A stretch of DNA of 49,779 nt from Roseitranquillus sediminis. GTDB taxonomy: Bacteria > Pseudomonadota > Alphaproteobacteria > Rhodobacterales > Rhodobacteraceae. Shown piece by piece: positions 8,265-15,464 of this stretch (positions are counted from its first letter, which is position 1; each line of letters opens with the position of its first letter). The notes under the pieces are model-generated. The model did not search any database, was not told where the DNA came from, and saw only the letters and a program-made list of their open reading frames with translations. A program made the position numbers and the translations under genes. The DNA lies in assembly GCF_016918935.1 (NCBI RefSeq), contig NZ_JAFFOB010000022.1, positions 22,837 to 72,615 of the forward strand, written 5' to 3'.

Positions 8265-9272
8265 ATGAGCGACGCATTGACGAGCCTGCTCGCGCAGCGT
8301 GACTGGCTGTTGACCGACGGCGCCACCGGCACGAACCTCTTCAACATGGGGCTGGAGGCGGGCGAGGCGCCCGAGCTCTGGAATGTCGACCGACCTGATG
8401 CGATCCGGGCGCTCTACCGCGGATCGGTCGACGCGGGCTCGGACCTCTTCCTCACCAACACCTTCGGCGGCAACGCCTCGCGTCTCGCGCTTCACCAGGC
8501 GTCCGACCGCGTGGAGGAGTTGAACCGTGCGGGCGCCGCACTGGCGAGGGAGGTGGCTGACGCCTCGGGTCGCGAGGTCGTGGTCGCCGGCTCCATCGGA
8601 CCGACGGGCGAGATAATGGCCCCGATGGGCTCGCTCACCCGCGAGGCCGCCGCCGACCTGTTCGAAGCACAGGCGGAGGGCCTGCGGGAGGGCGGGGTCG
8701 ACATCCTCTGGGTCGAGACGCTGTCGGCCGGCGAGGAACTCGAGGCAGCCGCCGAGGCCATACGCCGCACGGGCATGCCGTGGTGCGTGACGATGAGCTT
8801 CGACACCGCCGGACGCACGATGATGGGGCTGACCGGCTCGGACCTCGTCCGCCTCGTGACGGCGCTGCCGCACCCTCCCATCGCCTTCGGCGCAAATTGC
8901 GGCGTCGGCGCCTCAGATCTCTTGCGCACCGTCCTCGGCATTGCGGCGCAGGGTCCGGAGCTTCCGATCATCGCCAAGGGCAACGCCGGCATCCCCAAGT
9001 TCGTGGAGGGCCACATCCACTACAACGGCACGCCCGAGCTGATGGCCGACTACGCCCGCCTTGCCCGCGACTGCGGTGCGCGCATCATCGGCGGTTGCTG
9101 CGGCACGACGCCGGAGCACCTCGTGGCGATGCGGCGCGCGCTCGAGACGCACGAGCCGGGGCCGAAGCCGGGGCTCGACGAGATCGTCGAACGGCTCGGC
9201 GCCTTTTCGTCGCTCTCGGACGGTGGCGAGGGTGCGCCGGAACGGCGTCCGCGGCGGCGGCGGCGCGGCTGA
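8265..9272 (+). CDS. bmt: Betaine-homocysteine S-methyltransferase
   Basis: Zinc-dependent methyltransferase of the homocysteine S-methyltransferase (Pfam S-methyl_trans) family, 335 residues. The start at 8265 gives MSDALTSLLAQRDWLLTDGATGTNLFNMG, where TDGATGT is the conserved first barrel strand. Zinc-ligand cysteines are visible in FGANCGVG and in GGCCGTTPEH near the C-terminus. The tail is Arg-rich (PRRRRRG). The family moves a methyl group from betaine, or a related donor, to homocysteine to give methionine. The corrinoid protein 1.2 kb downstream on the same strand makes a B12-linked methyl-transfer pathway likely, as is common in marine Rhodobacterales. An antiparallel radical SAM gene lies between them. 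The exact donor cannot be read from sequence. Confidence 0.88.
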   Translation: MSDALTSLLAQRDWLLTDGATGTNLFNMGLEAGEAPELWNVDRPDAIRALYRGSVDAGSDLFLTNTFGGNASRLALHQASDRVEELNRAGAALAREVADASGREVVVAGSIGPTGEIMAPMGSLTREAAADLFEAQAEGLREGGVDILWVETLSAGEELEAAAEAIRRTGMPWCVTMSFDTAGRTMMGLTGSDLVRLVTALPHPPIAFGANCGVGASDLLRTVLGIAAQGPELPIIAKGNAGIPKFVEGHIHYNGTPELMADYARLARDCGARIIGGCCGTTPEHLVAMRRALETHEPGPKPGLDEIVERLGAFSSLSDGGEGAPERRPRRRRRG

Positions 9273-9283
9273 GTTCGCCGGAG

Positions 9284-10363
9284 TCAGAGCAGACGGAGCT
9301 GGTCGCCCTTCTGCGTCGGCGGCGCGAACAGGTCGCAGCGGAGTTCCGGCATCGCCCGATCCAGACCAGCACGGCGGAGCGCGACGCGGAACCGGCTGGC
9401 CAGAAGCTCGGCGTAGGTCCCCTGCCCCTTCATCCGCCGGCCCCACTCTGGGTCATAGTCGCGCCCGCCATGGCTCTCGCGCACCCGCGCCATAACGCGC
9501 GCCGCCCGCTCCGGCCGGTGCTCTGCCAGCCACTCACGAAAGAGCGGCGCAACCTCGAGGGGCAGCCGCAGCATCGCCCAGCTGACGGCCCGCGCACCGG
9601 CATCCCGCCCCGCTTCGACCAGCGCCTCGATTTCGTTACAGGTCAGCCCCGGGATCACCGGCGAGATCATGATCCTTACCGGAATGCCCGCTTCCGCCAG
9701 TCGCCGCAGGGTCGCGAGCCTACGCTGGGGCAACGGCACGCGCGGCTCGAGCGCCCTTGACAGCACTCTATCGAGCGTCGTGACAGTGATGCCCACCTGC
9801 ACCAGTTGCAGCCGTGCCATCTCCGACAGGATGTCCAGGTCGCGCTCGACAAGGGTTCCCTTGGTGGCGATGGTCACCGGGTGGCGGAAATCCCGCAGCA
9901 CCTCGAGAACCTGCCGCATCACCCGATGCTCCGCCTCGACCGGCTGATAGGGGTCGGTGTTCGTGCCGATCGCGATCGGCGCTGGAACATAGCGCTTGCG
10001 GCGCAGCTCGCGCTCCAGCACGCGCGGCATCTCAGGCCGGACCACTAGTCGCGTCTCGAAGTCGAGTCCGGGTGAGAGGCCGAGCCACGCATGGGTGGGC
10101 CGCGCAAAACAGTAGATGCAGCCGTGCTCGCATCCCCTGTACGGATTGATCGACCGGTCGAAGGGGATGTCGGGCGAGCCATTGCGAGTGATCGCGGCTC
10201 TCGGACGCTCAGCCGAAACCTCTGTGCGCAGTGGCGGCAGCGGCTCGTCGATCTCCCAACCGTCGTGCACCCGTGACCGTTCGAGCGATTCGTACCGGCC
10301 GCTGCGGTTCGTCCGCGCGCCCCGCCCCCTGCGTCGTCCCGGCTCGATGTCACCCGCCTCCAT
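9284..10363 (-). CDS. PA0069-family radical SAM protein
   Basis: Radical SAM enzyme of 359 residues, resembling the SplB-related (COG1533) PA0069 family. The iron-sulfur motif reads CEHGCIYC, with C78, C82 and C85 as 4Fe-4S ligands, preceded by NPYRGCEHGC and followed by FARPTHAWLG as in that family. Later family stretches are IGTNTDPYQPVE and SPVIPGLTCNEI. The family's reaction is not established. I start at the ATG ending at 10363 (MEAGDIEPGRRRGRG); an ATG ten codons earlier (MFFIRSS) is possible, and neither has a strong ribosome-binding site. The gene is convergent with bmt (11-base gap) and divergent from the corrinoid protein gene. Confidence 0.85.
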   Translation of the reverse strand: MEAGDIEPGRRRGRGARTNRSGRYESLERSRVHDGWEIDEPLPPLRTEVSAERPRAAITRNGSPDIPFDRSINPYRGCEHGCIYCFARPTHAWLGLSPGLDFETRLVVRPEMPRVLERELRRKRYVPAPIAIGTNTDPYQPVEAEHRVMRQVLEVLRDFRHPVTIATKGTLVERDLDILSEMARLQLVQVGITVTTLDRVLSRALEPRVPLPQRRLATLRRLAEAGIPVRIMISPVIPGLTCNEIEALVEAGRDAGARAVSWAMLRLPLEVAPLFREWLAEHRPERAARVMARVRESHGGRDYDPEWGRRMKGQGTYAELLASRFRVALRRAGLDRAMPELRCDLFAPPTQKGDQLRLL

Positions 10364-10501
10364 ACGCCGAATGCTAGAACGTATGAAGAACATTTGCCAG
10401 ACGCCCCTCCGCTTTTCATTCGCAGCGGCGGCGCCATCTGGTATGAGGCCGGAACCAACGTCACCCGACGGTATCCAAGACCTGCCTTTGTGGAGAGATC
10501 C

Positions 10502-11206
10502 ATGGCCGACCAGGAAGACGACATCGTTCTCGCCGAACTTCCCGACGAGGAGCTGATCCCGCAGATGCACGACGACCTTTACGACGGGCTCAAGGACGAG
10601 GTCGAGGAAGGCGTCTATATCCTGCTCGACCGGGGCTGGGCACCCTACAAGGTGCTGACCGAGGCGCTGGTCGCGGGAATGAAAGTCGTGGGCGACGATT
10701 TTCGTGACGGCATTCTCTTCGTGCCGGAGGTCCTGCTGGCCGCCAATGCGATGAAGGGCGGCATGAACATCCTCAAGCCGCTGCTCGCCGAGACCGGAGC
10801 GCCACGCATGGGTCGCATGGTGATCGGCACCGTGAAGGGCGACATCCACGACATCGGGCAGAACCTCGTGACAATGATGATGGAGGGTGCCGGATTCGAG
10901 GTGATGAACATCGGGATTAACAACCCGGTCGAGAAGTACATCGAGGCGCTGCAATCGTTCGAGGCCGACATCCTTGGCATGTCGGCGCTTCTGACGACGA
11001 CGATGCCCTACATGAAGGTCGTCATCGACACGATGAAGGAGTCGGGCATCCGCGACAACTACATCGTATTGGTGGGCGGAGCGCCCCTCAACGAGGAATT
11101 CGGCCGCGCGATCGGCGCCGACGCCTACTGCCGCGACGCGGCGGTGGCGGTCGAAACCGCAAAGAGCCTGATTGCGCGTCGGCACAACCAAGCCACCGCC
11201 GGCTGA
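10502..11206 (+). CDS. Corrinoid (B12-binding) methyltransferase protein
   Basis: Cobalamin-binding carrier protein of 234 residues, like MtbC/MttC and the B12 modules of methionine synthase. A helical cap domain (about 15-100) contains GWAPYKVLTEALVAGM and FVPEVLLAANAM. The Rossmann-type domain has the lower-ligand motif GDIHDIG (D114, H116, G119), and later LLTTTMPYMK and VGGAPLNEEF. Such proteins carry a methyl group on cobalt between a substrate methyltransferase and an acceptor enzyme. With bmt nearby, a role in betaine or dimethylglycine-type methyl metabolism is likely, but the substrate-specific partner (MttB-like or other) is not in the window. The 138-base region shared with the divergent radical SAM gene should hold its promoter. 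Confidence 0.9.
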   Translation: MADQEDDIVLAELPDEELIPQMHDDLYDGLKDEVEEGVYILLDRGWAPYKVLTEALVAGMKVVGDDFRDGILFVPEVLLAANAMKGGMNILKPLLAETGAPRMGRMVIGTVKGDIHDIGQNLVTMMMEGAGFEVMNIGINNPVEKYIEALQSFEADILGMSALLTTTMPYMKVVIDTMKESGIRDNYIVLVGGAPLNEEFGRAIGADAYCRDAAVAVETAKSLIARRHNQATAG

Positions 11207-11834
11207 GGCTTGGATCAGCGGTAAGCTCGCCAGTTCCGCGCCCGGAACCCGCGTCGCGGGCGGGACGATGAGCCACGTCGCCTTCCTACAGCTTCCCTAC
11301 GCTTCTTCTCGGCCCAGAGGGGATAGTCCTCCCGCGCCCAGTTCCTGTCGGCGCGGCCGCAGCCGATGTCGGCGAATGCAGCCTCGAAATCTATCGAGCC
11401 GGATAGAAGTACGCGAACACGATTGCCATCAGAACGAAGCCGATGATCGAATGCCAGAGCAGAGACAGTCGGATGCCAAGATCTGCGCACCGAAGACGAT
11501 CACCGACCAGACGATGAGCTTCGGTTCGAAGTCGAGATTCTTCGCAGCCGGATGCTCGTCGCCGAAGATGCGTCGCCGCGCCGGGTCCACGCCAGGACGC
11601 CCGGTTCGGAACGTCGTGCGCCACCCAGAACACGAAGGCGAGCTGGCAACCAAACGGCGGACGAACCGCTCCACGAAAGTGACTCGCACGATCGAGCAAC
11701 CGGACCATGCGTGATCATCGCCAATAACGACTACCTGCGCTGCGACATGGTCAACCCCACCATAACCGAGCCGGCGCACCGCTTGCTCTCGGGCCCGCGA
11801 CCGCCGACATAGAGCCGGAAAGAAGGAGGACGGG
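11207..11834. other. 628-base region with decayed coding sequence only
   Basis: Between the corrinoid gene and the DUF6494 gene there is no intact gene. The minus strand carries protein-like segments in different frames (annotated as a pseudogene at 11391-11700). Downstream of these, at about 11300-11395, another short protein-like stretch (FEAAFADIGCGRADRNWARE and PLWAEKKRREA) could be a second relic. Nothing is recognised at 11207-11290 or 11720-11834 apart from the leader of the downstream pair. Confidence 0.5.
11391..11700 (-). pseudogene. Frameshifted small membrane-protein gene remnant
   Basis: Read on the minus strand, convincing protein-like segments follow each other in changing frames: VTFVERFVRRLVA, then QLAFVFWVAHDVPNR, then RIFGDEHPAAKNLDFEPK followed by LIVWSVIVFGAQILASD, and finally LSLLWHSIIGFVLMAIVFAY ending FYPAR and a stop at about 11391. 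Joined, they would give a protein of roughly 105-110 residues with two or three membrane helices. At least three frame changes are needed, so the gene appears dead unless the assembly is wrong. I do not recognise the family. The reconstruction is an inference from hydrophobicity and residue composition. Confidence 0.5.
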
Positions 11835-12044
11835 ATGAGCGACGAATTCAACATGTCCATGCGCAAGTTCCTCAAGCAGGTCGGCGTTACCTCGCAGCAG
11901 CAGATCGAGGCGGCGTTGCGCGAGGCGCGCGAGGCCGGAAAGCTGGGCGACACGATCCACGCCCGCTGCGTGCTCACGATCGACGGCCTCGAGTTCCGCC
12001 ACGAGGTCGAAGGCGACATCAGGACCGCCGGGGCGCCGGAATGA
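11835..12044 (+). CDS. DUF6494-family small protein
   Basis: A 69-residue protein starting MSDEFNMSMRKFLKQVGVTS, with a GGAGG-type ribosome-binding site (aaagaaggagg) just before the ATG. It matches what I recall as DUF6494, small alphaproteobacterial proteins of unknown role often encoded beside mrp. An N-terminal helix pair is followed by a short strand-rich part (CVLTIDGLEFRHEVEGDI). Its stop overlaps the mrp start in an ATGA junction, so the two are translationally coupled; a link to iron-sulfur cluster handling is a guess from context. Confidence 0.75.
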   Translation: MSDEFNMSMRKFLKQVGVTSQQQIEAALREAREAGKLGDTIHARCVLTIDGLEFRHEVEGDIRTAGAPE

Positions 12045-13108
12045 GCTTCAGCCGCGCCGACGTTCTCGAGGTCCTGCGGAGCCTGGCCGACCCCGCGAGC
12101 GGCAAGTCGCTGTTGGACGCCGACGTTGTCCGCGCCCTCACGGTCGAGGACGGGCGCGTGCGCTTCGTGATGGAGGTCGCGGCCGAGCAGGCGCCGACGA
12201 TGGAGGCGGTCCGGCAGGAGGCCGTCGCGCGGCTCGAGCGGCTGGCCGGCGCCGGCAACGTCAGCGCGCTTCTCACCTCCCATACCGAACGCAAGCCGCC
12301 CGACCTCAAGATCGGCCGGCACCCCGACCAGCCGAAGGGCCCGCAGAAGGTGCCGGGCGTGGAGAGCATCATCGCCGTTGCGTCCGGCAAGGGCGGCGTC
12401 GGGAAGTCCACGGTCAGCTCCAACATCGCGGTCGCGCTCGCCGCCGAGGGCAAGCGCGTCGGCATGCTCGACGCCGACGTCTACGGCCCGTCGCAGCCGC
12501 GGATGCTCGGCATCTCCGGCCGCCCGGCCTCGCCCGACGGCAAGACCATCCTGCCTTTGCGCAACCATGGTGTGACGCTGATGTCGATCGGCCTCCTGAC
12601 CCAGGAGGACGAGGCCGTGATCTGGCGCGGCCCGATGCTGATGGGCGCGCTGCAGCAGATGCTGGGCCAGGTCCAGTGGGGCCAGCTCGACGTGCTGATC
12701 GTCGACCTGCCGCCCGGCACCGGCGACGTGCAGATGACGCTCAGCCAGAAGGCCGAGGTCACCGGCGCGATCGTGGTCTCCACGCCGCAGGACGTGGCGC
12801 TGCTGGACGCGCGCAAGGCGCTCAACATGTTCCGCAAGATGAACGTGCCGGTGCTCGGCATGATCGAGAACATGTCTACCTACGTCTGCCCGAACTGTGG
12901 TCACGAGGAGCACATCTTCGGCCACGGCGGCGCGCGTGCGGATGCCGAGCGGCTGGGCATCCCGTTCCTCGGTGAGATCCCCCTCAACCTGGACATACGG
13001 ATCGCCTCGGATGGCGGAGCGCCCATCGTCGCGACACAACCCGACGGGCCGCAGGCCAAGGCGTTCCGCGACGTGGCGCGGCGACTGATTGCCGAGGGCG
13101 TCGTCTGA
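12041..13108 (+). CDS. mrp: Mrp/ApbC-family Fe-S cluster carrier ATPase
   Basis: Cytosolic P-loop ATPase of 355 residues that binds and delivers iron-sulfur clusters. An N-terminal DUF59/MIP18-like domain (about 1-85) precedes the deviant Walker A SGKGGVGKST (about 115-124). Other family stretches are LDADVYGPSQPRMLG, VDLPPGTGDVQMTLSQ and IENMSTYVCPNCGHEEHIFG; the CPNC cysteines (about 283 and 286) are the cluster ligands at the dimer interface. It is preceded by the four-base-overlapping DUF6494 gene. The 412 bases after it contain no clear gene. Confidence 0.95.
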   Translation: MSFSRADVLEVLRSLADPASGKSLLDADVVRALTVEDGRVRFVMEVAAEQAPTMEAVRQEAVARLERLAGAGNVSALLTSHTERKPPDLKIGRHPDQPKGPQKVPGVESIIAVASGKGGVGKSTVSSNIAVALAAEGKRVGMLDADVYGPSQPRMLGISGRPASPDGKTILPLRNHGVTLMSIGLLTQEDEAVIWRGPMLMGALQQMLGQVQWGQLDVLIVDLPPGTGDVQMTLSQKAEVTGAIVVSTPQDVALLDARKALNMFRKMNVPVLGMIENMSTYVCPNCGHEEHIFGHGGARADAERLGIPFLGEIPLNLDIRIASDGGAPIVATQPDGPQAKAFRDVARRLIAEGVV

Positions 13109-13520
13109 CGGCCGCCCGCCCAGCCGAACTTGGTGAATGGGCCAACGCCGGCGGCTTCGAGTTCTCGAACTGGCCGAGGATGACTTGGCCGCAAGGCGGG
13201 GCAGGCGGTCTCGAACGTCCGGTTCCGGCTTTCCAGCATCGGCCGCTCCACCTTCGTCAAGTTCGCGCGGATCGAGCCGGCGGAGCTCCCGCCGTGACCT
13301 AGGCACTGTCCGACCATCGTCGGGACCTACCACGCCCCCTCACCAGCAATCGCGCACAAGATGGCGCGGAGACAAGAGTACCTTCATGCAGGAGGTCCGA
13401 GAGGACGATGGATGCCCTCCGCGGCGTTAGTCGCAAGCTGACCGAGGCGGCGTGCGCGAAAGCTATCGTGCCATCCGACGCGGAGATCGACTGCGTCGCC
13501 GTTCACGACACCGGCTGAGG
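13109..13520. other. 412-base region with possible coding remnants
   Basis: No confident gene lies between mrp and gluconokinase. On the plus strand, ANAGGFEFSNWPRMTWP (from about 13140) and, one frame away, FRLSSIGRSTFVKFARIEPA ending in a stop near 13295 look protein-like and may be a shifted gene remnant. A 36-codon frame at 13408-13518 is listed separately. No strong terminator was identified. Confidence 0.35.
13408..13518 (+). CDS. Possible 36-residue small protein
   Basis: An ATG at 13408 opens a 36-codon frame beginning MDALRGVSRKLTEAACAKAI and ending VHDTG. An AGGAGG sequence lies 12 bases upstream and a GAGAGG nearer. The frame stays open for some distance upstream, so it may instead be the end of a decayed gene. 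No family is recognised and the call is tentative. Confidence 0.2.
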   Translation: MDALRGVSRKLTEAACAKAIVPSDAEIDCVAVHDTG

Positions 13521-14033
13521 CTAGCGTCGGGGCTCGAGCCGGCGCACCACCTCCTCCACGACCTCCGCAAGGTCCTGCTCGGCGTCGACGTGGATCGCCT
13601 GCTCGTCCAGGTCCGGAGGCTCGAGCGTGTCGAGTTGGCTTTGCAGCAGCGCAGGCGGCATGTAGTGGCCCTGCCGGTGCGAGATCCGCCGCTCCAGTGC
13701 CTCGCGCGACGCGGTGGCATGGATCAGCACGACCTCGCCAAGCCGGTCGCGCAACATGTCGCGGTAGCGCCGCCGCAGCGCCGAGCAGGCCAGCACCACA
13801 GGAGCGCGCCGACGCGCCTCCGCGCAGGCGGCGGCGACGGCTTCGAGCCACGGCGCGCGCATGGAGTCGTCAAGCGGCCGGCCCGCAGCCATCGCCCGCA
13901 CGTTTTCCGTCGGATGCAGGTCATCGGCGTCGACGTAGTACCCGTCGACACGCGCGGCGACGGCGCGCGCGATCGTCGACTTGCCCGCCGCAGAGACGCC
14001 CATGACGATGAGGACGGGATGCACTGCCTCCAT
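13521..14033 (-). CDS. gntK: Gluconokinase, GntK family
   Basis: Small P-loop kinase of 170 residues that phosphorylates gluconate to 6-phosphogluconate, feeding the Entner-Doudoroff or pentose phosphate routes. Walker A is GVSAAGKST (12-20). Family landmarks are DADDLHPTENVRAMAAGRPL (35-54) and LACSALRRRYRDMLR (81-95), together with RQGHYMPPALLQSQ. The start at 14033 (MEAVHPVLIVMGVSAAGKST) gives the normal family length. A GGGG directly abuts the ATG, so the ribosome-binding site is poor. No other gluconate gene is adjacent. Confidence 0.93.
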   Translation of the reverse strand: MEAVHPVLIVMGVSAAGKSTIARAVAARVDGYYVDADDLHPTENVRAMAAGRPLDDSMRAPWLEAVAAACAEARRRAPVVLACSALRRRYRDMLRDRLGEVVLIHATASREALERRISHRQGHYMPPALLQSQLDTLEPPDLDEQAIHVDAEQDLAEVVEEVVRRLEPRR

Positions 14034-14156
14034 CCCCGATGATGTGCACGGCCCGCCCCTCCGGGTCCAGCCGCACATGCGGGCGGATGCCGCAAGGAAC
14101 ACATTCCCACGTCCATCTATTGGAATATCAAGACGCGAAGCCGCAAGAGAGCGATC

Positions 14157-14732
14157 ATGAACCCCAACCGTTTCCTGCCCACCCGACGACAGGCGCTGGC
14201 CCTGACCGCGGCCGCCTGCGCCGCGCCGTCCGCCGCCCTCCCACAGTCCAAGCCGTTCGTCTTGCCCGAGCATTTGCGCCCTATTCTTCTGAACGTGCGC
14301 GACGCCTTCGAGCCACAGACGATCCACGTCCTGCCGTCGCAGTACCACCTCTACTACATCGTCGAGCGCGGCCGGGCGCTGCGCTATGGGGTCGGCGTCG
14401 GCCGGGAGGGGCTCGAGTTCAAGGGCACCGCCGTCGTCGAGCGCAAGGAGGAGTGGCCGAGCTGGAGGCCGACCGACGAGATGATCGAACGGGAACCGGA
14501 GCAGTACGCGCGGTTCGAGGACGGCGTTCCAGGCGGACCGGAGAATCCGCTCGGCGCCCGTGCACTCTACCTCTACCAGAACGGCATAGACACATACTAC
14601 CGCATCCACGGCACCAACCAGCCAAGTACCATCGGCACCTCGGTGTCGAACGGCTGCATCCGGATGCTCAACAGCCACGTCGCGCATCTCTACGAGCAGG
14701 TGCCGCTCGGCACCCGTGTCACCGTCTATTGA
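14157..14732 (+). CDS. L,D-transpeptidase with Tat-like signal
   Basis: Exported YkuD-domain enzyme of 191 residues. Such enzymes make 3-3 cross-links in peptidoglycan or attach proteins to it. The N-terminus has a twin-arginine pattern (TRRQALAL, residues 9-16) and a short Ala-rich hydrophobic stretch, suggesting Tat export. The catalytic motif is split as HGTNQPSTIG (H151) and SVSNGCIRM (nucleophile C167), the full YkuD signature, and the domain runs almost to the C-terminus. Its stop overlaps the next gene in a TTGA junction, so it is co-translated with a DsbA-like protein, which could keep the catalytic cysteine reduced or otherwise manage thiols in the periplasm. Confidence 0.93.
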   Translation: MNPNRFLPTRRQALALTAAACAAPSAALPQSKPFVLPEHLRPILLNVRDAFEPQTIHVLPSQYHLYYIVERGRALRYGVGVGREGLEFKGTAVVERKEEWPSWRPTDEMIEREPEQYARFEDGVPGGPENPLGARALYLYQNGIDTYYRIHGTNQPSTIGTSVSNGCIRMLNSHVAHLYEQVPLGTRVTVY

Positions 14733-15442
14733 AACGTCGCGCTTTCGCCGCCGGAGCCATCGCCGCCGCGGCGGGTGCTCTTGTCATTGCCGCTCGGCGG
14801 GAGGAGCCGCTGCAATTCCGGGCCTGGCCGCCGGTCCCCGACCTGCGGACGCTGCCAGGCGGCGCCGCGACGGGAGCCGCGATCTTCGCCGGCCTTGAGC
14901 CGGCAGAGCCGGCGCCGGATGATGCGGCGCGCGATCTCTGTCCCGGCCTCTTCCGCGACGCGGCAGCAGGCGCTGTTCCGGTCGCCTACTTCACTGACCA
15001 TTATTGCCCGAACTGCCGTCGCATGGCCGAGACGCTGGAGGAAGCGAGCGGCATTGCTCTGACGCGCCACGAATATCCTGTCCTGGGCGTGGCGTCGGTC
15101 GTCGCCGCGCGCGCTGCGCTTGCTGCCGGGCGACAAGAAGCGCTGGAGGCCTTTCACAAGCGGATGCGTCGCTCGGCCTTCCAACCCACCGAGACGTATC
15201 TCAGGGACGTCGCGGCCAGCCTCGATCTCTCCGTCGATCGTTTCATGGCCGACTTAAGCGATCCGGCGATCGAACGGCGGATCGAGGAGACGCGCGAGCT
15301 CGGGCGCCGGCTGGGAGTCGCGGCCGTTCCATCGACGATCGTCGGACGCACCGTCCTCGTCGGCGAAATATCCGCCCGCGAACTGGAGCGCCTGCTGCGG
15401 GTCGAACGAGAGGAGGGCTCGCCCTGCCCGATCCGCGCCTGA
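14729..15442 (+). CDS. DsbA-family thioredoxin-fold protein
   Basis: Exported thiol-disulfide protein of 237 residues. I set the start at the TTG at 14729, whose last two bases overlap the transpeptidase stop; it yields KRRAFAAGAIAAAAGALVIA, a signal sequence with an Arg pair. The frame is open far upstream, but only antisense or overlapping other genes. The active site is CPNC (C93, C96) within YFTDHYCPNCRRM, and the cis-proline is probably P201 in AAVPSTIVG. An alpha-helical insertion lies between (about 130-190). Coupling to an L,D-transpeptidase suggests the cell-wall enzyme is its client. The gene is convergent with the HlyD gene across 22 bases. Confidence 0.82.
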   Translation: MKRRAFAAGAIAAAAGALVIAARREEPLQFRAWPPVPDLRTLPGGAATGAAIFAGLEPAEPAPDDAARDLCPGLFRDAAAGAVPVAYFTDHYCPNCRRMAETLEEASGIALTRHEYPVLGVASVVAARAALAAGRQEALEAFHKRMRRSAFQPTETYLRDVAASLDLSVDRFMADLSDPAIERRIEETRELGRRLGVAAVPSTIVGRTVLVGEISARELERLLRVEREEGSPCPIRA

Positions 15443-15464
15443 TGGAGCGGAGGCGGGCTGCCCC

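Noticed and set aside
14039-14728. Upstream half of the open frame that ends in the DsbA-like gene
   Set aside because: It overlaps the L,D-transpeptidase in another frame and lacks family similarity; the TTG at 14729 followed by a signal peptide explains the real gene.
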